From positions 432,082 through 496,081 of the forward strand of contig NZ_CALPCI010000002.1 of NCBI RefSeq assembly GCF_943192935.1: a stretch of DNA of 64,000 nucleotides. Direction: 5' to 3'. The notes beneath the pieces are model-generated. The model made no database searches and was not told where the DNA came from. It worked only from the letters and a program-made list of their open reading frames with translations. The position numbers and the translations under genes are program-made. This document shows, in pieces, positions 1 through 8,837 of this stretch. The stretch's first letter is position 1. Each line of letters begins with the position of its first letter. Source of the DNA: Limosilactobacillus caecicola. GTDB taxonomy: Bacteria > Bacillota > Bacilli > Lactobacillales > Lactobacillaceae.

Positions 1-222
1 AGGAAGAACATCGTTCAGAGCATCTTGGTATAAAGATTCTTCACCGTACATTTGGTTGAAGATTGCCCGTGGAACGTGACCCTTCCGGAATCCAGGCACC
101 GTAATCCGCTTTTGAGTTTTCTTAAAAGCGTCATCAATACCCTTTTGAATCGTTTCTACATCAATATCGAACGTTAATGTCCCTTTGCTGGCTTCGCTGT
201 CGCGTTCCCATTTTGCTGACAT
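1..222 (-). CDS. tig: Trigger factor, N-terminal part (partial)
   Basis: These 74 codons run off the left window edge. They encode the start of the ribosome-associated chaperone trigger factor, which binds nascent chains at the tunnel exit through its N-terminal domain. The readable protein begins MSAKWERDSEASKGTL and continues with the family pattern of a long beta strand followed by a GFRKGHVPR-type segment, the ribosome-docking signature, at about residues 45-53. The ATG at 222 has a GGAGG box at 230-234. It lies downstream of tuf but behind a terminator at 341-371, so it probably has its own promoter, which I could not place convincingly. Confidence 0.92.
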   Translation of the reverse strand, partial: MSAKWERDSEASKGTLTFDIDVETIQKGIDDAFKKTQKRITVPGFRKGHVPRAIFNQMYGEESLYQDALNDVLP

Positions 223-340
223 TTCATTTCCTCCAATAACATACAATTTTCAGTTTAATCTCTTAAACCGTAACATACCTTATAATTTTACCGTAGGAAA
301 GGTGGAATTTCAAGCCTTCCCAATGATTATTAAAGGGTAC

Positions 341-371
341 AAAAAAGGCCCTAGTAAAACTAGAGCCTTTC
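341..371 (-). terminator. Intrinsic terminator after tuf
   Basis: On the minus strand a GGCTCTAGT/ACTAGGGCC stem with a short T loop is followed by six T residues. It lies 20 bases after the tuf stop codon and separates tuf from tig. Confidence 0.85.
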
Positions 372-390
372 GGTTAGCAACTAATGAAAA

Positions 391-1581
391 TTAGTCAAGC
401 ACTTCTGATACCACACCGGCACCAACAGTGTGTCCACCTTCACGAATAGTGAACTTAAGACCCTTTTCAAGAGCAACTGGCTTTTGTAATTCAACAGTGA
501 ATGTTACGTTATCACCAGGCATAACCATTTCTACACCATCTGGTAATTCAATCTTACCAGTAACGTCAGTAGTGTGGAAGTAGAATTGTGGTTGGTAGTC
601 TGAGAAGAATGGAGTGTGACGGCCCCCTTCTTCCTTGGTCATAACATAAACTTCACCCTTGAACTTCTTGTGAGTTTGAATTGAACCAGGTTCAGCCAAA
701 ACTTGACCACGTTCAACTTGGTCGTGTGAAATACCACGAAGAAGGACACCAACGTTGTCCCCAGCTTCACCAAGATCAAGAGTCTTGTGGAACATTTCAA
801 CACCAGTAACGGTTGACTTAAGAACATCGTCCTTCAAACCAACGATTTCAACTTCGTCACCGATCTTAACAGTACCACGGTCGATACGACCAGAAGCAAC
901 AGTACCACGACCAGTAATAGTGAAGACATCTTCGACAGGCATCATGAATGGCTTGTCAGTAGGACGCTTTGGAGTTGGAATGTAGTCATCAATAACATCC
1001 ATCAAGTGAAGGATAACCTTTTCTTGTTCTGGGTCACCTTCAAGAGCCTTGAGGGCAGAACCACGAACAACAGGAATATCGTCACCAGGGAAATCGTATT
1101 CGGACAATAAGTCACGAACTTCCATTTCAACTAAGTCAACTAATTCGTCGTCGTCAACAAGGTCAACCTTGTTAAGGAATACAACGATGTATTCAACACC
1201 AACCTGACGAGCAAGAAGGATGTGTTCACGGGTTTGTGGCATAGGACCATCATCCGCAGCAACAACCAAGATAGCACCATCCATTTGTGCAGCACCAGTG
1301 ATCATGTTCTTAACGTAGTCGGCGTGTCCTGGCGCATCAATGTGTGCGTAGTGACGCTTTTCAGTTTCGTATTCAACGTGGGCTGTGTTGATAGTGATAC
1401 CACGTTCCTTTTCTTCTGGCGCAGCATCGATATCTTCAAACTTTTCTTGCTTAGCCAGACCCTTTTCAGCCAATACCTTGGTGATAGCGGCCGTTAAAGT
1501 AGTCTTCCCATGGTCAACGTGGCCAATAGTACCAATGTTTACATGGGGTTTAGTACGTTCATAATGTTCTTTTTCTGCCAT
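391..1581 (-). CDS. tuf: Elongation factor Tu
   Basis: GTPase that delivers aminoacyl-tRNA to the ribosomal A site in the cytosol. The 396-residue length is typical. The G1 motif GHVDHGKTT (residues 19-27), the G3 motif DAPGHADYV and the G4 motif NKVDL are all visible, followed by the two beta-barrel domains and the usual C-terminal [10 protein letters not shown] segment. The open frame extends 19 codons upstream, but the ATG at 1581 has a good GGAGG box at 1591-1595 and gives the canonical [13 protein letters not shown] start. The gene has a strong promoter at 1711-1739 and its own terminator, so it is probably monocistronic. Confidence 0.98.
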   Translation of the reverse strand: MAEKEHYERTKPHVNIGTIGHVDHGKTTLTAAITKVLAEKGLAKQEKFEDIDAAPEEKERGITINTAHVEYETEKRHYAHIDAPGHADYVKNMITGAAQMDGAILVVAADDGPMPQTREHILLARQVGVEYIVVFLNKVDLVDDDELVDLVEMEVRDLLSEYDFPGDDIPVVRGSALKALEGDPEQEKVILHLMDVIDDYIPTPKRPTDKPFMMPVEDVFTITGRGTVASGRIDRGTVKIGDEVEIVGLKDDVLKSTVTGVEMFHKTLDLGEAGDNVGVLLRGISHDQVERGQVLAEPGSIQTHKKFKGEVYVMTKEEGGRHTPFFSDYQPQFYFHTTDVTGKIELPDGVEMVMPGDNVTFTVELQKPVALEKGLKFTIREGGHTVGAGVVSEVLD

Positions 1582-1615
1582 TAATGAAACCCTCCTGAAA
1601 TAATATACAAGTATA

Positions 1616-1636
1616 GTGCCGGAACAATTCCGACAC
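1616..1636 (-). promoter_or_regulatory. Hairpin in the tuf 5' leader
   Basis: A GTGTCGGAA/TTCCGGCAC inverted repeat with a three-base loop lies between the tuf promoter and its ribosome binding site. A larger CTAGG/CCTAG pairing lies just upstream (about 1660-1697). The structure is seen; any regulatory or RNA-stabilising role is inference. Confidence 0.4.
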
Positions 1637-1710
1637 ACCCTTGATGTAATTGTACTACTTCTAGGATTTTATTTAAAGCATTAAATTCAGCCCTAGAAGA
1701 ATTCTTAACC

Positions 1711-1739
1711 ATAATATCAGCTCATCATTGTTTTGTAAA
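1711..1739 (-). promoter_or_regulatory. tuf promoter
   Basis: TTTACA (1739-1734), a 17-base spacer and TATTAT (1716-1711), each one mismatch from the vegetative sigma-factor consensus. This gives a leader of about 120 bases before tuf. Confidence 0.75.
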
Positions 1740-1772
1740 CGACTTTGCCGTTTTTTTTATAAATAAATCCAT

Positions 1773-2663
1773 TTAGCCAATACTTTGTTGGATTTTTTGT
1801 TGCCATTCTTTAGCGTATTGCTGGTCCGCATCTAGTTGGTCGGGAACCGTCCCAACCATTACTTCGACCCACGCTGTAGGATTTTTAATAACCTGACCTG
1901 CGTATGGAAATAATAAGGCCATATGCAATTTAATTTGTTGAATCGCGTTTTGATATTCAATCGGATTATCATTTTTGTAACGCTCTTGGATAATCTGCAT
2001 CAAACTTTGTTCGACCGCTTTTTCTTGTGCCAAATCCGCCTCAGCCGGAACAATTAAATGCTCCTCCTGATCAATCCAGATAAATTTAACTAGCTCTGCG
2101 TAGTGTAAGTCAACCAACGTCCGCAAAATTGCTACCCTAAAGATTGGCTTTACAAACGAATCCCGCAAAACAAATTGTGCTCCGCTAGCATATTCACGTA
2201 ATGGGAGTGTATCCGCATCTGTAATTGCAGAATATTGCGACCATTCTGGTAAATCACCTGTATGAATAAAGTTTTTCAGCTTTTTTTGCAAAGTTGCTGC
2301 TTGTTTTTGCTCAGCCCCCTGCTCCGCCTCAGCAATTTGTGCAATCATATTATTCTTCATAACTTCTTGAGTGGCAAGATTGTTCAGCGTTAACCGTGCC
2401 GGGATAAACAAGTGATTATGCAGCAAGATATCAATCCACAAAGTGGGGGCCCGCTGTAAATATTCTTGTTCATAATTTCGGGCCTCTTCATGCGCCTGAA
2501 CGTACTGCTGTTTGTCCATGAGTGCTTGGACATAATTGCGTTGTAACTCAAAGGGTAATTCGTGATCAGCAACTGCAGCGATTTTTTCAATAACTTTTTG
2601 ACTCTCGCCCTGTTCTAACAGCTTTGTGGTGATTTGTATTAGATCAGCATATTTCCCATCCAT
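1773..2663 (-). CDS. Helical-repeat (TPR-like) protein, unknown role
   Basis: A 296-residue soluble protein with no signal peptide or membrane segment. It is dominated by amphipathic helices with TPR-like spacing in the first 150 residues (for example KLLEQGESQKVIEKI and YVQALMDKQQYVQAHEEA) and a more mixed C-terminal half. This is a common neighbour of tuf and the RNase J gene in lactobacilli, but I know of no assigned function. An ATG six codons upstream exists, but the GGAGGGAG box at 2669-2676 sits properly only for the ATG at 2663. It is separated from the upstream RNase J gene by a terminator-like hairpin. Confidence 0.75.
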   Translation of the reverse strand: MDGKYADLIQITTKLLEQGESQKVIEKIAAVADHELPFELQRNYVQALMDKQQYVQAHEEARNYEQEYLQRAPTLWIDILLHNHLFIPARLTLNNLATQEVMKNNMIAQIAEAEQGAEQKQAATLQKKLKNFIHTGDLPEWSQYSAITDADTLPLREYASGAQFVLRDSFVKPIFRVAILRTLVDLHYAELVKFIWIDQEEHLIVPAEADLAQEKAVEQSLMQIIQERYKNDNPIEYQNAIQQIKLHMALLFPYAGQVIKNPTAWVEVMVGTVPDQLDADQQYAKEWQQKIQQSIG

Positions 2664-2701
2664 GGCTATTTCTCCCTCCATGATTGAACATTTTTAAATA
2701 A

Positions 2702-2729
2702 AAAGAGACTGGGACACACTCAGTCTCTC
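2702..2729 (-). terminator. Terminator after the RNase J2-like gene
   Basis: An AGAGACTG/CAGTCTCT stem on the minus strand followed by a short T tract. It lies about 55 bases after the rnjB stop and just before the next gene's ribosome binding site. Confidence 0.6.
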
Positions 2730-2784
2730 ATACTATTAAGATAGTTGTCTCGACAACCCTTATTTAAGCTTGTGCACTAAAAGC

Positions 2785-4566
2785 TTACTTATTTTCGGCA
2801 CGATGACGTTTAGCTCCCCGACCACGACTACTATGCTGTTTCTTGCTCTTTACAGAACTTTTCGCATTATCTTGATCTTTTTTGGAGCGGTTTTTGTGCT
2901 TCGGGTGTTGATTGATTTCCATGATAACTGGAAGGATCACCGGATGACGCTTAGTTTGATTAAACAGGAACCGGTTTAGCTTATCACGAACGTTTTGCTT
3001 TAAATGGCTCCAATCAAATTCCTTTTGATCAAGATCTTCCTGGATCACTTTTTCAACTAAATCGGCGCTTTGTTTCATTAGTTGACGATTAGTTTTGACG
3101 AAAACAAACCCTCGCGAGGTAATTTGTGGACGCGCAACAATCTTTTTGTTTTTCCGGTCAATAGTAGCCACTACAACAAAAATGCCATCCTCAGACAGGA
3201 TTCGCCGGTCTCTAAGGACAATATTGCCAATATCACCGACACCAATCCCGTCAATCATCGTGTTGCCGACTTCAACGTGGTCACCAATGTAGAATTCACC
3301 GTCCTTGAATGTTAGGACATCGCCCTTATTCATCAAGAAAACATTTTCTTTTGGAATCCCAACTTCTTCAGCTAGTACGGCATGCTGATCTAAGAGGCGG
3401 TATTCCCCTTGGATTGGCATCAAATATTTTGGCTTCATGAAGTTCAGCATCAACTGTTCGTCATTTTGATTGGCATGCCCCGAAGGATTCAAATCCTGCC
3501 CGATAAACTTCACTGCGGCTCCAGCACGATAGAGTGCATCCGTAACTTTTTGTTCCATTGTTTCCATTGCGTATGATGGAGTCGTTGTAACAAATACCAA
3601 GTCACCTTCGCCAAGTTGAATATCTTGATCTTCACCGTTGGCAATTGAATTTAAGGCCTTTAGTGGTTCACCCATTCGGCCAGTAACCAGAATGACCACC
3701 TCATTTGGATCTAATTCAGCTGCATCTTGCATCTTAATTAATGTGTCTTCTGGAACTTGAATTTCACCAAGTTTGATGGCAGTATCAATAATCTGTTCTA
3801 AATCGCGGCCAGAAAGGACCACTTTCCGTCCGGTGGCCACAGCAGCATTCAAAATTTGTTGAACCCGCATAATATTAGATGCAACACTACCGACTACAAT
3901 CCGCCCATCATGGTTTTCAAACGTATCGCGAATGTATTCAGCAATATCTTTTTCACGAGTGTTGGCGCCAGTAATCGCTGCACCAGCCGAATCACTCAAT
4001 AACAGTAAGACGCCTTCGTCACCAATTTGTGCAAGCAGTGAAAGGTTTGTTTTATAATCCCCACGCGCAGTTTGATCAAATTTGAAATCACCGGTATATA
4101 CAATGTTACCTTCCGCAGTGTGTAAGACAATCCCTAAGGTTTGAGGAATAGTATGAGTAGTACTAAAGAAAGTGATTGTAACGTCGTTAAAATCGATTTC
4201 AGTGTTTGGATCCACAACGTGAAAGTCATTGAATTTCTTAACCTGTTTGTTGTTTTTCACAGTAAGCTTAGCAAGTTCAATGGTCAACTTACTCCCAAAA
4301 ACAGGAACTTGAAAGTCCATCAAAAAGTATGGCAAAGCACCAATCGCATCTGCGTGTCCCTGCGTTAAAAAAACACCAGCAATTTGGTCGGCGTGTTCTT
4401 TGAGATACGACCAGTCGGGAATCACTACATCAATACCCATTAATTCATTTTCGGGATATTTTAACCCACAATCTAAAATAAAGATTTGTTCATTAATTTC
4501 TACGGCATACATATTTTTACCATTTTCACGAACGCCGCCAAATGGAATTACTTTAATATCGTTCAC
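2785..4566 (-). CDS. rnjB: RNase J2-like beta-CASP ribonuclease with degenerate metal site
   Basis: Member of the RNase J family (metallo-beta-lactamase plus beta-CASP plus C-terminal domain), which matures and degrades RNA. Fold landmarks are present: FGGVRENGKN near the start, NIVYTGDFKFD, and GVGDIGNIVLRDRRILSE in the last third, ending in a basic K/R-rich tail. The metal-binding motif, usually THGHEDHIG, reads TQGHADAIG, and the later MPIHGEYR motif reads MPIQGEYR, so several zinc ligands are lost. RNase J2 of Bacillus is likewise nearly inactive and acts as partner of J1, hence the J2 call. An ATG at 4581 opens the frame, but AAGGAG lies inside that extension, six bases before a GTG at 4566; I chose the GTG (593 residues). 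Confidence 0.82.
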   Translation of the reverse strand: MNDIKVIPFGGVRENGKNMYAVEINEQIFILDCGLKYPENELMGIDVVIPDWSYLKEHADQIAGVFLTQGHADAIGALPYFLMDFQVPVFGSKLTIELAKLTVKNNKQVKKFNDFHVVDPNTEIDFNDVTITFFSTTHTIPQTLGIVLHTAEGNIVYTGDFKFDQTARGDYKTNLSLLAQIGDEGVLLLLSDSAGAAITGANTREKDIAEYIRDTFENHDGRIVVGSVASNIMRVQQILNAAVATGRKVVLSGRDLEQIIDTAIKLGEIQVPEDTLIKMQDAAELDPNEVVILVTGRMGEPLKALNSIANGEDQDIQLGEGDLVFVTTTPSYAMETMEQKVTDALYRAGAAVKFIGQDLNPSGHANQNDEQLMLNFMKPKYLMPIQGEYRLLDQHAVLAEEVGIPKENVFLMNKGDVLTFKDGEFYIGDHVEVGNTMIDGIGVGDIGNIVLRDRRILSEDGIFVVVATIDRKNKKIVARPQITSRGFVFVKTNRQLMKQSADLVEKVIQEDLDQKEFDWSHLKQNVRDKLNRFLFNQTKRHPVILPVIMEINQHPKHKNRSKKDQDNAKSSVKSKKQHSSRGRGAKRHRAENK

Positions 4567-4658
4567 TTCGTTCTCCTTCATTCATTATAATATTGATTTT
4601 AAATCGACTAACTGGATGTCAATCGTAAAGGTATTAAACTCTCTAAACACTAAAGAAT

Positions 4659-4687
4659 ATCATAACATAGATTAAAAGAAAGAGAAA
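4659..4687 (-). promoter_or_regulatory. Predicted promoter of the RNase J2-like gene
   Basis: Extended -10 TGtTATGAT (TATGAT at 4664-4659) with a weak -35 TTTCTC 17 bases upstream. A second TTGACA at 4622-4617 lies nearer the gene, with TAAAAT after a short 15-base spacer. Confidence 0.4.
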
Positions 4688-4707
4688 TAATCAGCAAACC
4701 AGCGCAT

Positions 4708-4737
4708 AAAAAAAGAACGAGCAAATGCTCGCTCTGA
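4708..4737 (-). terminator. Terminator after rpsO
   Basis: An AGAGCGAGCA/TGCTCGTTCT stem with a two-base centre on the minus strand, followed by seven T residues, immediately after the rpsO stop codon. Confidence 0.85.
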
Positions 4738-4745
4738 AAATTGAA

Positions 4746-5015
4746 TTAACGACGAAGGCCCAAGCTCTTGATTAATTCACGGTAAGCTGGTAAATCAGTC
4801 CGCCGTAAGTATGCTAATAAGTTACGACGGTGACCAATCTTCTTCATCAAACCACGTTGGGAACTGTAATCATGTTTGTGTTCCTTTAAGTGTGCGTTTA
4901 ATTCGTTAATTTCAGCAGTTAATACAGCAACTTGTACTTGAGTAGAACCAGTGTCTCCTTCATGAGTAGCGTATTGCTTAATTAATGCGTCCTTCTTTTC
5001 CTTTGAAATAGCCAT
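4746..5015 (-). CDS. rpsO: 30S ribosomal protein S15
   Basis: 89 residues, the normal length. S15 binds the central domain of 16S rRNA early in small-subunit assembly. The family features are clear: [11 protein letters not shown] near residue 18, then [15 protein letters not shown] and the basic [13 protein letters not shown] helix contacting rRNA. The ATG at 5015 has an AAGGTGG box eight bases upstream. It has its own promoter (5117-5145) and terminator. The leader of roughly 90 bases could carry an S15 autoregulatory structure, as known in other bacteria, but I did not resolve one. Confidence 0.97.
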   Translation of the reverse strand: MAISKEKKDALIKQYATHEGDTGSTQVQVAVLTAEINELNAHLKEHKHDYSSQRGLMKKIGHRRNLLAYLRRTDLPAYRELIKSLGLRR

Positions 5016-5116
5016 GCTATTTTCCCACCTTTCAATATTTAAATTGCCCGATTCTAAGTAAAACGTCGGTGAGGATCGTTAGACTGAGAAAGGGTTTGGT
5101 TTTAATAACCTTTGTT

Positions 5117-5145
5117 AATATAACTGATCTTCGCGTTAAACGCAA
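5117..5145 (-). promoter_or_regulatory. rpsO promoter
   Basis: TTGCGT (5145-5140), a 17-base spacer, TATATT (5122-5117). This leaves a leader of about 90 bases before rpsO. Confidence 0.6.
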
Positions 5146-5185
5146 GTTTTCCCGAAAATTTATTGCAGGCTTTTCGGTGATCATC

Positions 5186-5214
5186 TTGCAATGCTGATAA
5201 GGATTCTGTATAAT
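5186..5214 (+). promoter_or_regulatory. rpsT promoter
   Basis: TTGCAA (5186-5191), a 17-base spacer, consensus TATAAT (5209-5214), about 60 bases before rpsT. Confidence 0.7.
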
Positions 5215-5272
5215 GACAAATGTTGAAAATTCTGGTCAACCAATAATTTGAGGTGGACGGAGGTGAAATTTC

Positions 5273-5527
5273 ATGCCAATTATTAAGTCAGCAATTGAAC
5301 GTGTTCGTGTTAATGAAAAGGCAGCTGCTCGGAACGCTTCACAAATGAGCGCAATGCGGACTGCTATCAAGAAGTTCGATAAGGCTAAGTTAGCTGGTGA
5401 AGGTGACCTTGACAAGCTTTACAAGGATGCTATTTCAGCTATTGACCATGCTCATGCTAAGGGCCTTATCAAGGCTAACAAGGCTGCTCGTGACAAGTCA
5501 CGTCTTTCAGCTCGTTACGCTAAGTAA
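5273..5527 (+). CDS. rpsT: 30S ribosomal protein S20
   Basis: 84 residues, the usual size. S20 is a three-helix, strongly basic protein bound to the bottom of the 16S rRNA body. The sequence shows the typical IKSAIERVRVNEKAAARNAS start, a KKFDKAK middle and the GLIKANKAARDKSRLS C-terminus. An ATG with a GGAGGTGA box follows the promoter at 5186-5214. It is transcribed convergently with holA, and the two share the terminator region at 5547-5581. Confidence 0.97.
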   Translation: MPIIKSAIERVRVNEKAAARNASQMSAMRTAIKKFDKAKLAGEGDLDKLYKDAISAIDHAHAKGLIKANKAARDKSRLSARYAK

Positions 5528-5546
5528 TGAATTAACATTATAAATA

Positions 5547-5581
5547 AAGGTCGGTTAGGAAAATTCCTAATCGGCCTTTTT
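5547..5581 (+). terminator. Terminator after rpsT
   Basis: An AAGGTCGGTTAGGA/TCCTAATCGGCCTT stem with a four-base loop followed by T residues. The end of holA lies within the downstream arm, so both convergent transcripts end here. Confidence 0.85.
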
Positions 5582-6610
5582 GCTTGCCTTCACTTGCTGT
5601 GAGTACTGTAACATAAAAAGTTGAAATAACAGTTCTGGAGAACGGCTGGTGGTTTTTAATGCCTTCTCCACCCGAATTAATCCCAAATAGGCATTAATCA
5701 AGTCCGTTAAGGAAAAATTCCGGACCGTTTGCAAGCCCAGTTTAACTCGATACGGGTGCACCTGTAATTTATTAGCGAGGGTTCCCTGACTCAAGCCGCG
5801 AGCACTAAGGATCTTAACTTGCAACAGCAAACGAAACTGACTCACCAGAACAGCATTAATTTGTAATGGTTGTTGCTGGCTTTCTAATAATTGACGATAC
5901 AAGCTAATAGAACGCTCCTGTTGATGCTGCAACACTGCATTAACCAAATCAAAAACATTACTATCCAGTGTTTGGGGTACTAGAGATTGGATATCTTCAA
6001 CAGAAATAATTTTATTTTCATATTCTAATAGCATTAATTTTTGGATATTGGCAATCATAGAACTATAATCCGCATTCGTTCGCTTCACTAGCTCCGTTAA
6101 TGCGCCGTCAGCGAATTGATATCCAGAATTCAGCACATTTTGTTCTACAGCAGCTCGGGCAGCTTGTTCTGTGAGTGGCTGTGCAGTCACCTCAACCGCA
6201 TTCTTCTTGAGTTGCTTGACAACCTTTTTGCGACCATCCAGTTTTTCATATGGGGCAATAATCACTAAGATAGTTGAAGGTTGGGGATGATTTAAGTATT
6301 GTGCTAATAATTCTGGGTCTTGCTTGATCTTAGTTTTTCCACCATTGGTGGTTAGAAAGTTTGGCTTGTTAAGAAAAACCAATCGTTTTTCACCAAAAAA
6401 AGGTGCTGACATTGCATCATCCAATGCTTGGCCTAGTCCCTCTTCTTCCAGATCATAACTCCCAACATTCATTACCTGTTCTTCCTGCGGAATTAACTTT
6501 AAAAAAGTCTCCCGGACTTTTTGAATAATCATTTGTTGCGGGCCAATGACTAAGTAGACCGGAGCCGCTGGCGCATTCTTTAACTGGCTTTGTAAAGTCA
6601 CTGCATCCAA
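5567..6610 (-). CDS. holA: DNA polymerase III subunit delta
   Basis: 347 residues. Delta opens the sliding clamp as part of the clamp loader at the replication fork. The N-terminal part has the expected VYLVIGPQQMIIQ strand and the SAPFFGEKRLVFL clamp-binding element near residue 70; the C-terminal collar domain contains the VSQFRLLLQVKIL helix. The start is TTG at 6610, preceded by AAGGAG ten bases upstream. That box lies inside the end of comEC, so the two genes overlap by 13 bases and are likely translationally coupled, an arrangement common in Firmicutes. Confidence 0.93.
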   Translation of the reverse strand: MDAVTLQSQLKNAPAAPVYLVIGPQQMIIQKVRETFLKLIPQEEQVMNVGSYDLEEEGLGQALDDAMSAPFFGEKRLVFLNKPNFLTTNGGKTKIKQDPELLAQYLNHPQPSTILVIIAPYEKLDGRKKVVKQLKKNAVEVTAQPLTEQAARAAVEQNVLNSGYQFADGALTELVKRTNADYSSMIANIQKLMLLEYENKIISVEDIQSLVPQTLDSNVFDLVNAVLQHQQERSISLYRQLLESQQQPLQINAVLVSQFRLLLQVKILSARGLSQGTLANKLQVHPYRVKLGLQTVRNFSLTDLINAYLGLIRVEKALKTTSRSPELLFQLFMLQYSQQVKASKKAD

Positions 6611-8787
6611 TTAAATTCATCTCCTTTCAGAGTTGTCACAAAATGACCAGTATTTGGATAGTACTGATATTGTATCATCCCACGATTTTGAGTCGACCAA
6701 AACGGGATTTGTTGTTGTTTTAATTTACGAATTGTTTCTTGGTTCGGATGTCCATACCGATTCTGTCGTCCAGCAGAAATCACCGCCAATTCCGGCTGTA
6801 AGTGATTTAAATACTGAATGGCACTAGAAGTTTTACTACCGTGGTGCCCCAGTTTAACAACATTAGCCGTCAATTGCGGATATTTTTTTATTACCGCCAA
6901 CTCCCCAGCTTGATCTAAGTCACCACTAAAAATAAACGTTTTGCCACCAAACTGACCATACAACACCATTGAATCTTCGTTGCGGCCTTGTCCCCTACTG
7001 AAGGGGTGTAACACTTGCAGCTGCAGTGCCGAAAGGTCTGTTTGATTAGTCACTGGAACTATCTGGATCTTATTGGGAATCCGCTTGGTAAATTTCGTCA
7101 TTTTTTCCATGCCTGACGGTACAAAAACGGCCTTAACCTTTAACTGCTGGCAAATGGTTTGGAGATAACCAATGTGATCTGCATCACTATGGCTTAACAA
7201 TACTGCATCTAAATGGTTAATTCCCTTACTTTTCAAATAATTAACGCTAATTCTTTGTGCATCATCACCATTAGAATGATACTTTTTCCAAGCTGGGGCT
7301 GGAAATTGCAAGCGTCCACCGGTATCAATCAACATTACTTGTCGATTAAAAGGTGTCCGAAGCAAAATTGAATCACCCTGGCCAATATCAAAAAAAGTAA
7401 CCTCCCCTGATAGTGGAAAATGAATCCAACAAAAGGCCGCCAGGTATACACAAATCAAACCCCGCCACAATCGCTTTTTCCATGACCACTGATCACAAGC
7501 AAGTAAGGTTAGAATGATCATCCCTAACGCCAACCAATTCGGTAACTTACCAAATACAAACAGCCCCGGTAATTTTGCCAGCCAACTAATCAGCGCTTGA
7601 TATTCTTGTAAGCTCCGGTTAACAACTGCGATTACTTGTGGCAAACAGTGGCCCAAACTGCCAGCAATGATGGTCAAAGGTAAAATGACTTTTGAAAAAA
7701 ATGGAATCATGCAGTAATTCAAAATTACTGTTAACAGGTGCACTTGGTAAGTAGCATTTAAGAGTAGCGGAATGCTAACGACATTAAGGACAACGGCTTG
7801 TTGCCAAGTGGTTTTCCAATTTATTTTGCAAAGCGTAAAAGAAAGGAGGTAACTAAGCTGACCACCCAAACTTAAAAGGACAGCTGGTAAGAAGCATAAA
7901 TGGATAATTAAGCTCCACGACCAACTATCAAATATTTTCGAGCCGATTATTTCGCCTAAGAGCGCCACACCAGTCATCAGAATTGCCCGGGTCAGACTTC
8001 CTGAGGCCCCACCGATTATCCAAAACAGCGGCAAAGTCGTTATTGTCACCACATTAATCACTTCTCGTGTGAGATTAATTAAACTTAGTCCGCGACGCAT
8101 TAACTGACAAATCACAGTCACGTGTAGACCAGATAAACAGAACAAATGAATAATCCCTAAAGCTTGGGCATTTTGAATCGTTTCACCCAGTTCTTGATCA
8201 CTAATTCCTAACAACAATCGCTTGCAAAACAGATTGATTGGAGCAGGCAGGTTTGAAAAACGATAACTTAATTGCGCCCGCCAACAATGTAAGTATTCTA
8301 AACCATGCGGTTGACTACGACTAGTCAATTCACCGGTTCCGCGGACGCAGTTATACACTCTTAGGTATCGATAATACCGCTGTGCATCAAACTGATTCTG
8401 ATTAGTGGCTGGGTTTAAGGGGCTTAATTTTCCTTCAACTCGAATCCACACGGGTTGTTGAACATCAGTGAAGCTAGCCAATTCTGATCGTGAGGTAACC
8501 TGAAAGCTTAATAAGTACCTTTTTTGATCTTCGCCACGCCCAATCACGCTAACTAAATTACCGTTAGTTTTAATTCCATCTGGTTCAACGCGATAAAGGC
8601 GCTGAACCGTTTGCTCACGCTTAATGGTGTAACGTTTAGCCTCACTATTCAAAAAGACACAATGAGCAAAAATGCTTCCGACAATCGCAATCGTCAGCCA
8701 AATCACTTTTGCATTATGTAAGCAAATCAGGCGGATAACCATCCAAAACAAAGGCAGAATTAGCCAAAATTGGCGAGCAAGAATCAC
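6598..8787 (-). CDS. comEC: ComEC, DNA-uptake channel protein
   Basis: Polytopic membrane protein that carries single-stranded DNA across the cytoplasmic membrane during transformation. Order: N-terminal membrane segments, an OB-like domain (about residues 60-160), the ComEC membrane core with about ten hydrophobic segments (including IIHLFCLSGLHVTVI), and a C-terminal metallo-beta-lactamase-like domain with FFDIGQGDSILL, SHSDADHIG and LGHHGSKTSS. The only ordinary start is GTG at 8787, which lacks a ribosome binding site and would cut into the first hydrophobic segment. The frame stays open to 8841 and encodes a plausible hydrophobic extension starting at an ATT (8838), so the true start is uncertain. 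The gene looks intact. Confidence 0.93.
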   Translation of the reverse strand: MILARQFWLILPLFWMVIRLICLHNAKVIWLTIAIVGSIFAHCVFLNSEAKRYTIKREQTVQRLYRVEPDGIKTNGNLVSVIGRGEDQKRYLLSFQVTSRSELASFTDVQQPVWIRVEGKLSPLNPATNQNQFDAQRYYRYLRVYNCVRGTGELTSRSQPHGLEYLHCWRAQLSYRFSNLPAPINLFCKRLLLGISDQELGETIQNAQALGIIHLFCLSGLHVTVICQLMRRGLSLINLTREVINVVTITTLPLFWIIGGASGSLTRAILMTGVALLGEIIGSKIFDSWSWSLIIHLCFLPAVLLSLGGQLSYLLSFTLCKINWKTTWQQAVVLNVVSIPLLLNATYQVHLLTVILNYCMIPFFSKVILPLTIIAGSLGHCLPQVIAVVNRSLQEYQALISWLAKLPGLFVFGKLPNWLALGMIILTLLACDQWSWKKRLWRGLICVYLAAFCWIHFPLSGEVTFFDIGQGDSILLRTPFNRQVMLIDTGGRLQFPAPAWKKYHSNGDDAQRISVNYLKSKGINHLDAVLLSHSDADHIGYLQTICQQLKVKAVFVPSGMEKMTKFTKRIPNKIQIVPVTNQTDLSALQLQVLHPFSRGQGRNEDSMVLYGQFGGKTFIFSGDLDQAGELAVIKKYPQLTANVVKLGHHGSKTSSAIQYLNHLQPELAVISAGRQNRYGHPNQETIRKLKQQQIPFWSTQNRGMIQYQYYPNTGHFVTTLKGDEFNWMQ

Positions 8788-8837
8788 CCCAGGAACTAGC
8801 GCAGCAGTTAAGGCGATAATCGTACTGTGTTCTTTAA

